From JBKBIP01 sp046297495 (GTDB taxonomy: Bacteria; Planctomycetota; Planctomycetia; Gemmatales; Gemmataceae): 64,000 nucleotides of DNA. Shown here piece after piece: positions 25,685 through 36,539 of the stretch. Location of the stretch: NCBI GenBank assembly GCA_046297495.1, contig JBKBIP010000027.1, positions 17,263 through 81,262 of the forward strand, written 5' to 3'. Each line of letters opens with the position of its first letter. Within the stretch, counting starts at the first letter, position 1. The position numbers and the translations under genes are program-made. Under the pieces are notes generated by a model. That model worked only from the letters and a program-made list of their open reading frames with translations. It did no database searches and was not told where the DNA came from.

Positions 25685-27463
25685 GTGACATTGCCGACCG
25701 CGCGAAAAACCTGGCAGTTGTTGCCTCTAGATCGCCCTGCCGTCGAACGCCTGGCGGCGGACTTGCGCGTCCCGCCGTTGGTGGCCCAGCTCCTACGCAA
25801 TCGCGGCCTTGAGGAAGTGGCGGCTGCGCGGCGCTTTCTGGAAACGCCCCTGTCTGGCCTGCACCCCCCCGAATGGCTGCCCGGAGTCGCCGACGCCGCT
25901 GAGCGCTTGGTCCAGGCCGTTCGCCAAGGGCGGCGGATCTGCGTCTATGGGGATTACGATGTCGATGGCCTCACCGGCACAGCCATCCTGTTGCACTGCT
26001 TGCGGCTCATGAACGCCTCCGTCGATTTCTACGTTCCCAATCGGCTAGAAGAAGGTTACGGTCTCAACCGCGAGGCGTTGCGGCAAATCGCCCAAGCTGG
26101 CGCAGCGGTCGTTGTCACCGTGGATTGTGGCATCGCCAGCATCGCCGAGGCGGATGCGGCCCGCCAACTGGGGCTGGAACTGATAGTCACTGACCACCAC
26201 GAGCTGAAGGAGCAGTTGCCTGCCGCGGCGGTGTGCGTGCATCCGCGTTTGCCAGATACCGATTACCCCTTTGGCGGCCTGTCCGGGGCGGGGGTCGCCT
26301 TCAAGCTGGCTTGGGCGTTGAGTCAACGCGCTTGTGGTAGTGACAAAGTATCACCCCAATTTCGGGAATTTCTGCTCGATGCCACCGCCTTGGCGGCCTT
26401 GGGGCTGGTGGCCGACGTGGTGCCGCTGCACGATGAGAACCGCATTTTCGTCAAGCATGGCCTGCATCGACTCCGGCAAGCCTCTTCGATTGGCTTGCGG
26501 GCCTTGCTCGAGGCCGCCGGTCTGGCCAGCCAGACGCCACTGACGGCGGATGACATCGGCTACAAGCTGGCGCCGCGTCTCAACGCCGCCGGCCGGCTGG
26601 GTTGCGCCCGTTTGGTGGTGGAGCTGTTGACTACCCCCTCGCCGCAACGGGCCGCCGACCTGGCCCGCCATCTGGAGGAGCAAAACCAGAAACGGCAGAA
26701 AATCGAGAAGCACATCTATTTTCAGGCGCGCCATCTGGTGGACGAAAACAACATGACGGACGACCCGGTCTTGGTGCTGGCCCACGCGGACTGGCATCCG
26801 GGTATCATCGGCATCGTCGCCAGCCGGTTGGTGGATCTCTATGGCCGGCCGGTGTTGATGATCTCCTTGCGCCACGACCGGGACAGCGGCCAGCTGATCG
26901 GCCACGGCTCCGGGCGCTCCATCGCCGGCTTCGCGTTGCACGAGGCTCTCCGCGCCTGCGACGGCAGCTTGCTCAGTCACGGCGGTCATGCGGCGGCGGC
27001 GGGCTTCACCTTGCTCGCCGACGCCATCACGCCGTTTCACCAGCAGCTGTGCGCCTACGCCGAGCAAGTCTTTCCCCATGGTCCCCCGCCGCCCCGTTTG
27101 ATCCTCGACACGGAGATACCACTCAGCGCTTTGACCCTGGGCTTGCTGCGCGACTTGGACCATCTGGAGCCATACGGCAGCCACAATCCTCCGCCGTTGT
27201 TCCTGGTCGGTGGCTTGCAAGTCGTCGGCACGCCGCGCAAGGTCGGCCAGGACGAACGGCACCTGAGCTTCAGGGTGCGCCAGCAAGGCGCGACCTTACG
27301 AGCCATCGCTTTCGGCATGGCGGATCGCCTGGAGGAGTTGATGTCGCAAAATGGTCAATGCTGCCTGGCCTTCCGTCCCGCGTTGAACGAATGGCAAGGT
27401 CGCCGGAGCGTGGACTTGCGCGTCGTCGATTGGCAACCCGGCCCCAAGGCGCGATTGGCGTAA
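25685..27463 (+). CDS. recJ: Single-stranded-DNA exonuclease RecJ
   Basis: A 592-residue 5'-3' ssDNA exonuclease for recombination and mismatch repair. Seen: motif I ICVYGDYDVDGLTGTAIL, motif II VVTVDCGIAS, motif III DHHELKEQLP, motif IV GLVADVVPL, KLAPRLNAAGRLG, and the DHHA1 GHGSGRSIAGFALHEAL and SHGGHAAAAGFTL, then an OB-like C-terminal domain. Full length. Start GTG 25685; no good ribosome site is visible, so it could be a few codons off. Confidence 0.95.
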   Translation: MTLPTARKTWQLLPLDRPAVERLAADLRVPPLVAQLLRNRGLEEVAAARRFLETPLSGLHPPEWLPGVADAAERLVQAVRQGRRICVYGDYDVDGLTGTAILLHCLRLMNASVDFYVPNRLEEGYGLNREALRQIAQAGAAVVVTVDCGIASIAEADAARQLGLELIVTDHHELKEQLPAAAVCVHPRLPDTDYPFGGLSGAGVAFKLAWALSQRACGSDKVSPQFREFLLDATALAALGLVADVVPLHDENRIFVKHGLHRLRQASSIGLRALLEAAGLASQTPLTADDIGYKLAPRLNAAGRLGCARLVVELLTTPSPQRAADLARHLEEQNQKRQKIEKHIYFQARHLVDENNMTDDPVLVLAHADWHPGIIGIVASRLVDLYGRPVLMISLRHDRDSGQLIGHGSGRSIAGFALHEALRACDGSLLSHGGHAAAAGFTLLADAITPFHQQLCAYAEQVFPHGPPPPRLILDTEIPLSALTLGLLRDLDHLEPYGSHNPPPLFLVGGLQVVGTPRKVGQDERHLSFRVRQQGATLRAIAFGMADRLEELMSQNGQCCLAFRPALNEWQGRRSVDLRVVDWQPGPKARLA

Positions 27464-27508
27464 GCACGCACTTCTGCCAGGAATGTCCATTCATCGTCCA
27501 ACAGGGTG

Positions 27509-27602
27509 GCCGGGGTAACGTCATGGCTGCGTTACCCCGGCGGAGTTTGTTGGATCAACTCCATAGGGGCGACAGTCCATAGCCAGGGGCGTTAGCCCCT
27601 GG
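27509..27602 (+). terminator. Two hairpins after recJ
   Basis: GCCGGGGTAACG / CGTTACCCCGGC (27509-27541, 12-bp perfect stem) and CCAGGGGC / GCCCCTGG (27583-27602). The remaining part of the 27464-27786 gap holds no gene I can support. Confidence 0.5.
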
Positions 27603-27786
27603 TACTCTGTTTCATTCCACACCCGAGCGCGCCGGTCAGGAAATAGGGGGGTGGAGTGGAATGGAACAATGAAAGAAAGGATTGCGGATTTGGAGAGGGG
27701 GCGTTCTCCAACTATATTCGTTATAGTGAACAAATGATCATTAACAAAAGGTATGCTTCACCAATTCCCGTCCTTTTCTTGGGAGA

Positions 27787-29064
27787 TCATTGCCTTGCCG
27801 GTTGCGCCAATCGGCCCGCCTTGACGATGCCCCCTTGCATGACGGCGATGAACCGAGAGCGGTCTTCAAGGAGGGAGATGTCGGCGAGGACGTCGCCATC
27901 CACGACGAGCACGTCGGCCAGTTTGCCGGGTTGCAGGGTGCCGAAGTCGTGAGCGCGGCCCATGATCTCGGCGCCGGTTTGGGTGGCGCAGGTGAGCGTT
28001 TCCAGCGGGGTGAAGCCGACGTAGTTGACGAAGAACGACAATTCCTTGGCGTAGGCGCCGTGCGGGTTCCAGGCGAAGCCGTAGTCGCCCCCCATGCCAA
28101 GGCGGCCCCCGGCCTTGAGGATCAGGCGGGCGCTCTCGGCCCCTCCTTCCAGGGTTTCCTGGTGGCCGTCGATCACACGCTGGGACATGCCGAATTCCGG
28201 ACCGTGGACGATACTGGCATGTTCAAATTGCAGGGCGGGGACCACCGGTGTGTTCCGTTCCAATAGCAGCTCCAAGGCTTCTTGATCCATGAAGGTGCCA
28301 TGTTCCAAGGTATCATAGCCAGCGCGCAAGGCATTCTTGATTCCCTGCGTCGCCCGGCAATGCCCGGTCACTTTCAGGCCGTGGTTGTGGGCCGTGCTGA
28401 CACAAGCATGCATCTCCTCGAAGGTCATGCACAGCGTGTGGTGGTCGTTGGTGTCCGGGGCGGCGGCGTCGCCGGTGGGGTAGGTCTTGATCCATTCGAC
28501 GCCGTCCTTGACCAGCTTACGGACGGCGGCGCGGGCCTCATCGGGACCGTTGATAAGGAGCACCAAGCCTTCCATGCCAATCTTGCGGAATTCGGGGTTC
28601 CAATCCATCAGTCCGCCGGCGCCGCAAATCTCCCGGCCGCTGGCGGCGAAGCGCGGGCCGGCGATCAGGTCGTTCTCGATGGCTTTTTTCAGCCAAACGT
28701 CGATGTTGAACAAGCTGCCGCCGCTGCGCGCCGCCGTGTAGCCGCACTCCAGGACCAAGCGGGCGTTGCACGCCGCCAGGAGAGTGACATATTCCACTGG
28801 ATACTTGATGTCGAGGTCTTCCAGGGCCGCCACGTTGAAGTAGGTGGGGTGAAAATGGGCTTCCACCAGTCCCGGCAAGATGGTCCCACCTTGGGCATCA
28901 ATGCGGCAGGCGTCCGGTGGCAGTGGCGGCGCGCCGGAGAGCGGCCCGGCATAAGCGATGCGGCCATCGTGGATCACCAGCGCGCCATCGGCAATGGCCG
29001 GTCTGCCGGTGCCGTCAATGAGTTGTCCATTAGAGATCCAGATCGTACCGCTGGCTGTCTTCAT
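27787..29064 (-). CDS. Metal-dependent amidohydrolase (imidazolonepropionase-like)
   Basis: A 425-residue TIM-barrel hydrolase. Seen: the N-terminal beta-sandwich strand WISNGQLIDGTGRP, metal site GLVEAHFHPTYF (H-x-H), VTGHCRA, LEHGTFMD and the late Asp in LGMGGDYGFAWNP, then GTLQPGKLADVLVVDGD. The layout matches the Xaa-Pro/acyl-amino-acid hydrolase branch of amidohydrolases; substrate is not predictable by eye. The start at 29064 (MKTASG) opens directly before the first strand; there is AGGAG 12 bases upstream. A longer frame to 29109 exists. Confidence 0.88.
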   Translation of the reverse strand: MKTASGTIWISNGQLIDGTGRPAIADGALVIHDGRIAYAGPLSGAPPLPPDACRIDAQGGTILPGLVEAHFHPTYFNVAALEDLDIKYPVEYVTLLAACNARLVLECGYTAARSGGSLFNIDVWLKKAIENDLIAGPRFAASGREICGAGGLMDWNPEFRKIGMEGLVLLINGPDEARAAVRKLVKDGVEWIKTYPTGDAAAPDTNDHHTLCMTFEEMHACVSTAHNHGLKVTGHCRATQGIKNALRAGYDTLEHGTFMDQEALELLLERNTPVVPALQFEHASIVHGPEFGMSQRVIDGHQETLEGGAESARLILKAGGRLGMGGDYGFAWNPHGAYAKELSFFVNYVGFTPLETLTCATQTGAEIMGRAHDFGTLQPGKLADVLVVDGDVLADISLLEDRSRFIAVMQGGIVKAGRLAQPARQ

Positions 29065-29150
29065 GGTGGGACATGCTCCTGAACGGGCTGCCATCGGGGC
29101 TTGCAGCATTCAGGATAAGCCAACGGCGCGCCGGCGTCAAAGGGTCCCCA

Positions 29151-29897
29151 TCACGCACTTTCTTTCCAAGCCAGGAATGGTTCCTCGGCTTCACTGGGAC
29201 GAGGAAGCAGATAGCGTGGACGTTCCGCGCGGCGCATTTCGGTGTGCCAGACGTTGTGATCCAGAAAGGGGGCGAAGGGCCGGCGGCCACAAAGGAGTTG
29301 GCCGAGCCGATAGCGCCATTGCCGCGTCCACGACAGCGGCTCATGGGCATATTGGCCGAGTAGGGTGCAGTAACGGGCGTACTGATCGGGAGTGGGCGTC
29401 TGCGCCTCTTCGCGGAAAGCCGCCGCCCAGACGTTGGCCGGGCGCTGTTCCGGCCCATGCCAACCCAGGATGCGCGTCGGATATTTGTCGAGCAGTAAGT
29501 CCAACGCCGGCGGCGTGAAGCGCCAATAATCGTTGGGGAAAGCGTGAAAGCGGAAATAAAACGGGCAAGCCACGAGAAATACGCCATCGGGACGCAACAC
29601 GCGATGCACTTCCTCGAAGCCGAGCCAGAACCGTTGCACATGCTCAAAGGTGCTGAAGGCGATCACGGTGCCGACCGAGCCATCGAGCAAATCCAACTTC
29701 TCGACGTTGCCGACCAGATCCACGCCCGGACCCGGTCGCAGGTCCAACCCGATGTACTCTTGCCCCGCGAACAAGCCGCGCAGATTAATTAAATCTTCTT
29801 GCCCTTCCACCTGGTACGAACCGATTTCGAGGATCGGCTCCGGCAGCACGAACGACGCACACAATGCCCGCGCGACACCCTTCAAAAAGTGATTCAT
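29151..29897 (-). CDS. SAM-dependent methyltransferase, type 11-like
   Basis: A 248-residue class I methyltransferase. Seen: motif I ILEIGSYQVEGQ (a loosened GxGxG), acidic YIGLDLRPGPGVD, the motif around VEKLDLLDGSVGTVIAF, FEHVQRFWLGFEEVHRVL with RPDGVFLVACPFYFRFHAFP. The block HxxPxDYWRFTP (HAFPNDYWRFTP) is typical of methyltransferases in glycan or cell-envelope clusters. The C-terminal 80 residues are family-specific. Substrate unknown. Confidence 0.85.
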   Translation of the reverse strand: MNHFLKGVARALCASFVLPEPILEIGSYQVEGQEDLINLRGLFAGQEYIGLDLRPGPGVDLVGNVEKLDLLDGSVGTVIAFSTFEHVQRFWLGFEEVHRVLRPDGVFLVACPFYFRFHAFPNDYWRFTPPALDLLLDKYPTRILGWHGPEQRPANVWAAAFREEAQTPTPDQYARYCTLLGQYAHEPLSWTRQWRYRLGQLLCGRRPFAPFLDHNVWHTEMRRAERPRYLLPRPSEAEEPFLAWKESA

Positions 29898-29951
29898 CGA
29901 GCCTCCATGATCACAAGCGAACCGGAGCCAAATCGCCCGCCCGCCTGTTCA

Positions 29952-30026
29952 CTTCGATTCCCGCACGCTTCTCCAATTCAATTCGCACATTCTTCCTTTC
30001 CGCCCGTTGGCGTCAAGGCGAGTCGG
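29952..30026. repeat. 75-bp direct repeat, left copy
   Basis: Identical to 30855-30929. The two copies bracket the toxin-antitoxin pair. Both lie in non-coding DNA and begin CTTCGATTCCCGCACGC. Confidence 0.95.
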
Positions 30027-30112
30027 TGCCGGCGCCAAGATTTCACTTGGGACAGTGATGACTTGAGAGTTTTGTCTGGAGTGCGATTAACGGATTTGTT
30101 AATGTCATTTCT

Positions 30113-30448
30113 ATGGAGTGGGAAATTGACTACTTCAGCGACGACGTGCAGCAGGCAATTCTAGGATTTCCTGCCGGTATTCAGGCCCGATACATACATC
30201 TTACCGAGCGCATGCTTACTTTCGGTCCAGACTTGGGGATGCCCCACACCCAGGCAATAGGCAAGGGACTGTTTGAGTTGCGCTTGAAGTCGAAGGAAGG
30301 GATTGGCCGTGTTTTCTTCTGTACGCTGGCCAGCCGCCAAATCATGATGCTTCACGCATTCGTGAAAAAGTCGGCCAAAACGCCTGCCAAAGAATTGAAA
30401 GTTGCCCGTAAACGGCTGAAAGAGGTACAAGCCAATGATGACGCATAA
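30113..30448 (+). CDS. RelE/HigB-like toxin (Gp49 type)
   Basis: A 111-residue small basic protein of the phage-derived Gp49/HigB group: mRNA-cleaving toxins on the ribosome. Seen: WEIDYFSDDVQQAILGFP, the helix LTERMLTFGPDLGMPHTQAI, GLFELRLKSKEGIGRVFF and LHAFVKKSAKTPAKELKVA (the usual K-K-x-x-x-T-P-x-x-E motif). It overlaps the antitoxin start by 14 bases, toxin first, as in higBA loci. Confidence 0.9.
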   Translation: MEWEIDYFSDDVQQAILGFPAGIQARYIHLTERMLTFGPDLGMPHTQAIGKGLFELRLKSKEGIGRVFFCTLASRQIMMLHAFVKKSAKTPAKELKVARKRLKEVQANDDA

Positions 30449-30746
30449 AATGTTGGTCCAAAAGATGCTCCACCAACCCGAGGTCCAGGCCGAGTATGAT
30501 GCCCAAGCGGAAGAGTTTGCCCTGTTGGATGAGCTACTGAAAGCGCGGCATCAAGCGGGGCTGACCCAGGCGGAGGTCGCGGCCCGGATGGGCACCAAGA
30601 CGTCAGCGGTGGCGCGGCTAGAAGCGGGCGGCGGCAGTCGTCGGCACTCGCCGTCAGTGGCCACGCTGCGCAGGTACGCCCAAGCTGTCGGGTGTCGTCT
30701 CGAAATTCGGCTACATCCCCGCGAAGCGAACCAGTCCAAAGCCTAA
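30435..30746 (+). CDS. HigA-like antitoxin, XRE helix-turn-helix
   Basis: A 103-residue DNA-binding antitoxin. Seen: helix-turn-helix KARHQAGLTQAEVAARMGTK and SAVARLEAGGGSRRHSPSVATLRRYAQAVG split. It should bind the toxin and repress the pair. The start lies inside the toxin gene; translation is coupled. Confidence 0.92.
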   Translation: MMTHKMLVQKMLHQPEVQAEYDAQAEEFALLDELLKARHQAGLTQAEVAARMGTKTSAVARLEAGGGSRRHSPSVATLRRYAQAVGCRLEIRLHPREANQSKA

Positions 30747-30854
30747 CCGTTTATTTGATGCGTTCTTCCGTTTTGCAGTGTAGCAGTTGGACGATGGATC
30801 GATTCGTGCTCGAAAATGATAGGGTGCGCGAAACGATTCATCTCCCTTTGCTCG

Positions 30855-30929
30855 CTTCGATTCCCGCACGCTTCTCCAATTCAATTCGCACATTCTTCCT
30901 TTCCGCCCGTTGGCGTCAAGGCGAGTCGG
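30855..30929. repeat. 75-bp direct repeat, right copy
   Basis: Second copy of the 29952-30026 repeat, about 110 bases past the antitoxin stop and 125 bases before the sulfatase start. The rest of the 30747-31053 gap shows no gene. Confidence 0.95.
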
Positions 30930-31053
30930 CCGCGGAACATTCTTGCCATTGGAATACTAACATGGGAAGATGGCGAAAACGACGTAAGGGGTTGGGGTGG
31001 TTTGTCACGCCAGGATCGATCCGCACGGTGTTTACCCGTCCAGGAGGTGAATC

Positions 31054-31578
31054 TTGAATCGCTGCTTCATCCGCTGTTGCTTGGTGGTGCTCGGCATGGG
31101 GCTGGCTGTCACCGGCGCCGCCAGTGCGGAGACGGCCCAGCGTCCCAACATCATTTTTATCATGGCCGATGATTGGGGCTATGGGGATGTCGGTTGTTAT
31201 GGCCAGAAGCACATCCGCACGCCGCACCTCGACCGCTTCTTGGCCACCGAAGGGACGCACTTCACCAATGTGTATGCGGGAGCGTCGGTGTGCGCGCCAG
31301 CGTGCAGTGTGCTGATGACGGGACAACATACCGGCCATACGCGCGTGCGCGGCAACGCCGGCATCGTCGGCGGTTTCCAGCAAGCAGCGCGCTGGGACAA
31401 CTGGAAGGCCCACTGCAAACCGGATGGCACGCTGGAACTGTATGATCTGGCGAAGGACTTGTTGGAGAAAGTCAATCTCGCCGACCGCTACCCTGACATC
31501 ACGCAGCGCCTGGCGGCCTACATGAAGGAAGCTCATGTGGATTCCCCCAACTGGCCGGTGCAGAGGACGGGAAAATAA
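31054..31578 (+). pseudogene. Sulfatase with large internal deletion
   Basis: A 174-residue frame joining both ends of a sulfatase. N-terminal part: signal peptide, RPNIIFIMADDWGYGDVGCY with the metal Asp pair, TPHLDRFLATEGTHFTN, and SVCAPACSVLMTGQHTGHTR, where the C-x-P-x-R formylglycine motif reads CAPAC, so the Arg is lost. After NAGIVGGF it jumps to a C-terminal ending of the family, GTLELYDLAKDLLEKVNLAD and AAYMKEAHVDSPNWP. Roughly 300 residues between are missing, in frame. TTG start with AGGAGG. No activity expected. It lies 45 bases before the assembly gap. Confidence 0.8.
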
Positions 31579-31623
31579 AATGGTACACGAAGGCCTGGCC
31601 CCTCGATTTGTGTGCCTAGATAG

Positions 31624-31721
31624 NNNNNNNNNNNNNNNNNNNNNNNNNNNNNNNNNNNNNNNNNNNNNNNNNNNNNNNNNNNNNNNNNNNNNNNNNNNNN
31701 NNNNNNNNNNNNNNNNNNNNN
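31624..31721. other. Assembly gap (98 Ns)
   Basis: Unresolved bases joining two contigs. The real distance and content are unknown, and anything read across it is unsafe. Confidence 1.
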
Positions 31722-31829
31722 GACACGACTCGGTTTTTCCGTGTCCATTCGTGCATGTGCCCCCTTTAGCGCCCGCTCCTTGGGCCATGCTGGCAACTTA
31801 CAACTGACACCTATTTCGAGGACATGATA

Positions 31830-33083
31830 ATGCGAACGCTGCCGCGTTTTTGGATGATTGGTTTGTTGAGCTTGGTGTTGATTGCTCCGGTAGGTGCTCA
31901 AGAGTGGACGCGCTTTCGGGGGCCGAACGGGTCGGGTCACGGCCAAGCGACGGTGCCGACGACCTTCACGGAGAAGGATTTCGTGTGGAAAGTCGAGATT
32001 CCTGGCGTGGGCTTCTCTAGCCCCGTGTTGTGGGGGGAGAAGGTGTTCGTGACATCTGCTGATCCTAAGAATGGCACGCGCATCGTGCTGTGTATCGATG
32101 CCAAGAACGGTAAAACGCTCTGGTCGCAACACTACCCCGCCACGACATACCATACGCACTTGCGCAACAGCTACGCCACCAGCACCCCTACGGTCGATGC
32201 CGAACGGCTCTACCTGCTGTGGGCGACGCCAGAGCAGCTAACGGCGCTGGCCTTGGACCACGACGGCAAGCTGCTCTGGCAAAGCGATCTGGGGGGCTAT
32301 CGCAGCCAACATGGTTTTGGCGTGTCACCTATCCTGCTTGACGGCAAGCTGATCATCAACAACGACATGGACGGCAACGGCTCGCTGATCGCGCTCGATG
32401 GCCGAACGGGGAAAGAAGTCTGGAACGTTCCACGCCGGGGCAAGAACGCCACCTACTCGACCCCCTGTGTCTATCAGCCCGCCGGCAGCGCCGCCCAATT
32501 GATCTTCACCAACTGGCAGCACGGTATCACTTCCATCGATCCGGCGACCGGCAAGACCAATTGGGAAATTTCGGTCTTCGAGCCGAGTAAGCCGGAGCGG
32601 GCCATCGCCTCGCCGGTGGTGGCCGGCGACCTGATCCTGGGCACGTGCGGCTTCGTGACCGCTCAAAAGCATTTCGTCGCCGTGCGCCCGCCGACTCCCG
32701 GCATGGCCGAGGCCAAGCCGCAAGAAGCGTGGCGTCTGGAACGCCAGGTGTCGTATCTGCCGACGCCGTTGGTCAAGGGGGACCGCGTCTTCCTGTGCAG
32801 CGAGCGCGGCGTGGCGTCCTGTCTGAACTTGAAAACAGGGGAAGTGATCTGGCAAGAGCGCGTGCCAGGGGCCAACTACTCGGCCTCCCCCATCTTGATC
32901 GATGATCGCATCTTCTGCATCTCCAACGAAGGAGACGTGCTGGTACTGCGGGCCGCCGATCAATTTGAAATTCTGGGCCGTAGCTCGCTCGGCGATGGCA
33001 CCCAATCCACTCCCGCCCTCGCCAACGACCGCATGTACATCCGCACCAACGGCCATTTGATCGCGCTAGGGGGAAAGAAGTGA
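31830..33083 (+). CDS. Exported PQQ-like beta-propeller protein
   Basis: A 417-residue exported protein with a signal peptide (LPRFWMIGLLSLVLIAPVGA) and repeated propeller blades: GKTLWSQHYP, GKLLWQSDLGG, GKEVWNVPRRG, GKTNWEISVFE, GEVIWQERVPG, each with the G-K-x-x-W turn. The first strand WTRFRGPNGSG is typical of planctomycete members. No PQQ-binding residues can be assigned; a BamB-like or enzymatic role is possible. The second ATG (31830) is better spaced from CGAGGA than the first (31824). Confidence 0.88.
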   Translation: MRTLPRFWMIGLLSLVLIAPVGAQEWTRFRGPNGSGHGQATVPTTFTEKDFVWKVEIPGVGFSSPVLWGEKVFVTSADPKNGTRIVLCIDAKNGKTLWSQHYPATTYHTHLRNSYATSTPTVDAERLYLLWATPEQLTALALDHDGKLLWQSDLGGYRSQHGFGVSPILLDGKLIINNDMDGNGSLIALDGRTGKEVWNVPRRGKNATYSTPCVYQPAGSAAQLIFTNWQHGITSIDPATGKTNWEISVFEPSKPERAIASPVVAGDLILGTCGFVTAQKHFVAVRPPTPGMAEAKPQEAWRLERQVSYLPTPLVKGDRVFLCSERGVASCLNLKTGEVIWQERVPGANYSASPILIDDRIFCISNEGDVLVLRAADQFEILGRSSLGDGTQSTPALANDRMYIRTNGHLIALGGKK

Positions 33084-33280
33084 ATTCCTCAAGGGATTCG
33101 AGGTAATCGGATGTCACTTTTGGGTATCGACGTGGCACCCGCGAGAATCTTATCCATCCCATTCTCCCCACATGGATTCGAGTAAATTGATCTGGACATT
33201 TTTTTGTACATTAGTACACTTTTACTCGTGGTTTGGGAAGCCAGTTTCATGTGGGTGCTTTCACAAGGAGTGCGATACTC

Positions 33281-33745
33281 ATGGCAGTGAAATCAATTCC
33301 AGACGGTTATCACACGGCGACGCCGTACCTCATCATCAAGGGGGCGGCGCAAGCTTTGGAGTTCTACCAACAGGCGTTCGGGGCCGTCGAACTGATGCGC
33401 TTCGCCGATCCGAGCGGCAAGGTGATGCACGCGGAGATCAAGATCGGCGACTCGATCTTGATGCTGGCCGACGAACATCCGGAGATGAATTGTTTCGCCC
33501 CACCTACGATTGGCGGCTCTCCTATTTCGATTATGCTCTATGTCGAGGATGTGGACCAGCGCTTCCAACAAGCGCTGGCCGCTGGCGCCAAGGAAGTCCG
33601 TCCAGTTCAGGATCAGTTCTACGGCGACCGATCCGGCACCCTCACCGATCCCTTCGGCCACACCTGGACCTTCGCCACGCACAAGGAAGACGTCTCCTTG
33701 GAAGAGATGCAGCGTCGTATCGCGGCCATGCAGGCGAAGTCATGA
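33281..33745 (+). CDS. VOC superfamily protein, PhnB-like
   Basis: A 154-residue glyoxalase-fold protein. Seen: YLIIKGAAQALEFYQQAFGA, RFADPSGKVMHAEIKIGDSI, MLYVEDVDQRFQQALAAGA and DRSGTLTDPFGHTWTFATH, the PhnB pattern of two beta-alpha-beta-beta-beta units. Members bind a metal and act on small or xenobiotic substrates; the substrate here is unknown. AAGGAG lies 10 bases before the ATG. Confidence 0.92.
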   Translation: MAVKSIPDGYHTATPYLIIKGAAQALEFYQQAFGAVELMRFADPSGKVMHAEIKIGDSILMLADEHPEMNCFAPPTIGGSPISIMLYVEDVDQRFQQALAAGAKEVRPVQDQFYGDRSGTLTDPFGHTWTFATHKEDVSLEEMQRRIAAMQAKS

Positions 33746-34029
33746 TCCCCGTGGGCAAGTGGTGAAACGAAGATTCCACCGCGCACGCAGCGCCAGCAAG
33801 TGCGGCACTTACTGGCGCTGTATTTGCGCGCGCCGCGCGCGATAATGAGGCAATGGTATAAATGGATCGACACGCATTCAGTGGGAGCAGGGCGCAAGTT
33901 TCAGGCGATTTGCCATTGTTTTAATGGATGGCTAGGATATTGCATCCGACGTGATTCACCATGAGAAAGTAGAACGGTCCTAAGAATGGTCATGCCAAGC
34001 ACGACCCCTGAATCAAGCGGAACCCAGTC

Positions 34030-35019
34030 ATGAACAGCTTTCATCCAGCACAATATCAAGGCAAACCGTTGCCCGATCTGCTGTCCCGTTTGGCCGGTGC
34101 GGAAGCCGGTGAGGTGTGGGCGGCGTGGCAGGGACGAGTCGAGCTGTACTCCGCCGTGGACGAAGCCCTGGAAGCGACCCTGAGCCGGCCCGGCACCTTG
34201 TTGAGCACGTTGTCGGAGACGTACCTCCCAGAAGACCATCCCGAAGTGGATGTCCCCGGCGTGCTACTGGAAACGTATCTCGGCGGTGGTGGGCAAGGTT
34301 GGGTGTACGCGGGCCGCGTGCGCGACACCAACCGCGTCGTGGCCGTCAAGGTGTTGCGCGGCGAATATGTCCAAGCCCAAGGCAAGGCGGCGCGGGAAGC
34401 CCTGCTGTGCGCGCGTGTGCGTCATCGCAATGTCCTGCGCGTCTTCCAAACCCAACCAGCGGGGGCCTTTTGGGTGATGATCATGGAATTGGTGCAGGGT
34501 CCGGAGCTGAACGCGGAATTCGTGCAAGCAGACCAAGCGCGGCGCACGTTCGGCCAGCTTGCCGACGCGCTGCGTGCCGTCGCGGATGCGGGCATCGTGC
34601 ATCGGGACATCAAGCCGGCCAACATTCTCATCCGTCAACAGGATCGGTCGCCCGTGTTGGTGGACTTTGGCTTGGCAGTGGATTTGCGCGACGTGGAACA
34701 TGAAACCGTCGAGGTGTCGGGGACTCCTTTTTTCATGCCCCCCGAAGCGTTCGAGTCGAAACCGCCCGAACCTTCCTGGGACGCCTATTCCCTCGGCGTG
34801 ACGGCGGCCGCGCTGTTGGCTCGGCCTGGCAACGGCTATACCAATCTGCTCAAGCTGCGCACCGCCAAGCTGTCCGGGGAATTCGATCAACAGGTCCGCC
34901 AAGCTCTGGGGCAAATTGAAACCGTCGAGCTGCGGACGTGGATCGACGATTTGCTCAGTGACGACCGCCAACGCCGGCTGGCCGCCGTGGAAATAGCCCG
35001 GGCCTGGCGGGGGAAGTGA
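34030..35019 (+). CDS. Soluble Ser/Thr protein kinase
   Basis: A 329-residue kinase with no membrane segment. After an N-terminal 80-residue region of unknown type it has LGGGGQGWVYAGRV, VVAVKVLRG, HRDIKPANILI, VDFGLAVDL and FMPPEAFESKPPEPSWDAYS (PPE for APE). The domain is compact and the C-lobe short. Convergent with the response-regulator gene downstream; start ATG follows AACCCAGTC, a weak ribosome site. Confidence 0.9.
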   Translation: MNSFHPAQYQGKPLPDLLSRLAGAEAGEVWAAWQGRVELYSAVDEALEATLSRPGTLLSTLSETYLPEDHPEVDVPGVLLETYLGGGGQGWVYAGRVRDTNRVVAVKVLRGEYVQAQGKAAREALLCARVRHRNVLRVFQTQPAGAFWVMIMELVQGPELNAEFVQADQARRTFGQLADALRAVADAGIVHRDIKPANILIRQQDRSPVLVDFGLAVDLRDVEHETVEVSGTPFFMPPEAFESKPPEPSWDAYSLGVTAAALLARPGNGYTNLLKLRTAKLSGEFDQQVRQALGQIETVELRTWIDDLLSDDRQRRLAAVEIARAWRGK

Positions 35020-35067
35020 CCTATTCTAGCCGCTCGCCCCGCGCTCGGTTGGGGGTGTGGGGTAATT

Positions 35068-36450
<1,383 letters not shown>

Positions 36451-36539
36451 GGCAGCCTCATGTGACAGTCTTGGGAATCATCGCTTCACGCTCGCTGGCA
36501 GCAATCAGCGAAAAACGATGTTTCTGAACCAGACATTCC

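Noticed and set aside
26351..27286. Minus-strand open frame of more than 300 codons inside recJ
   Set aside because: Antisense to full RecJ motifs; low-complexity Gln/Arg composition typical of shadows in GC-rich genes.
29952..30026. Possible tRNA, because of TTCGATTC in the repeat
   Set aside because: No cloverleaf arms can be formed around it, and both copies are identical non-coding repeats.
31535..31807. Open frames reading across the N run
   Set aside because: The sequence in the gap is unknown, so any frame through it is meaningless.
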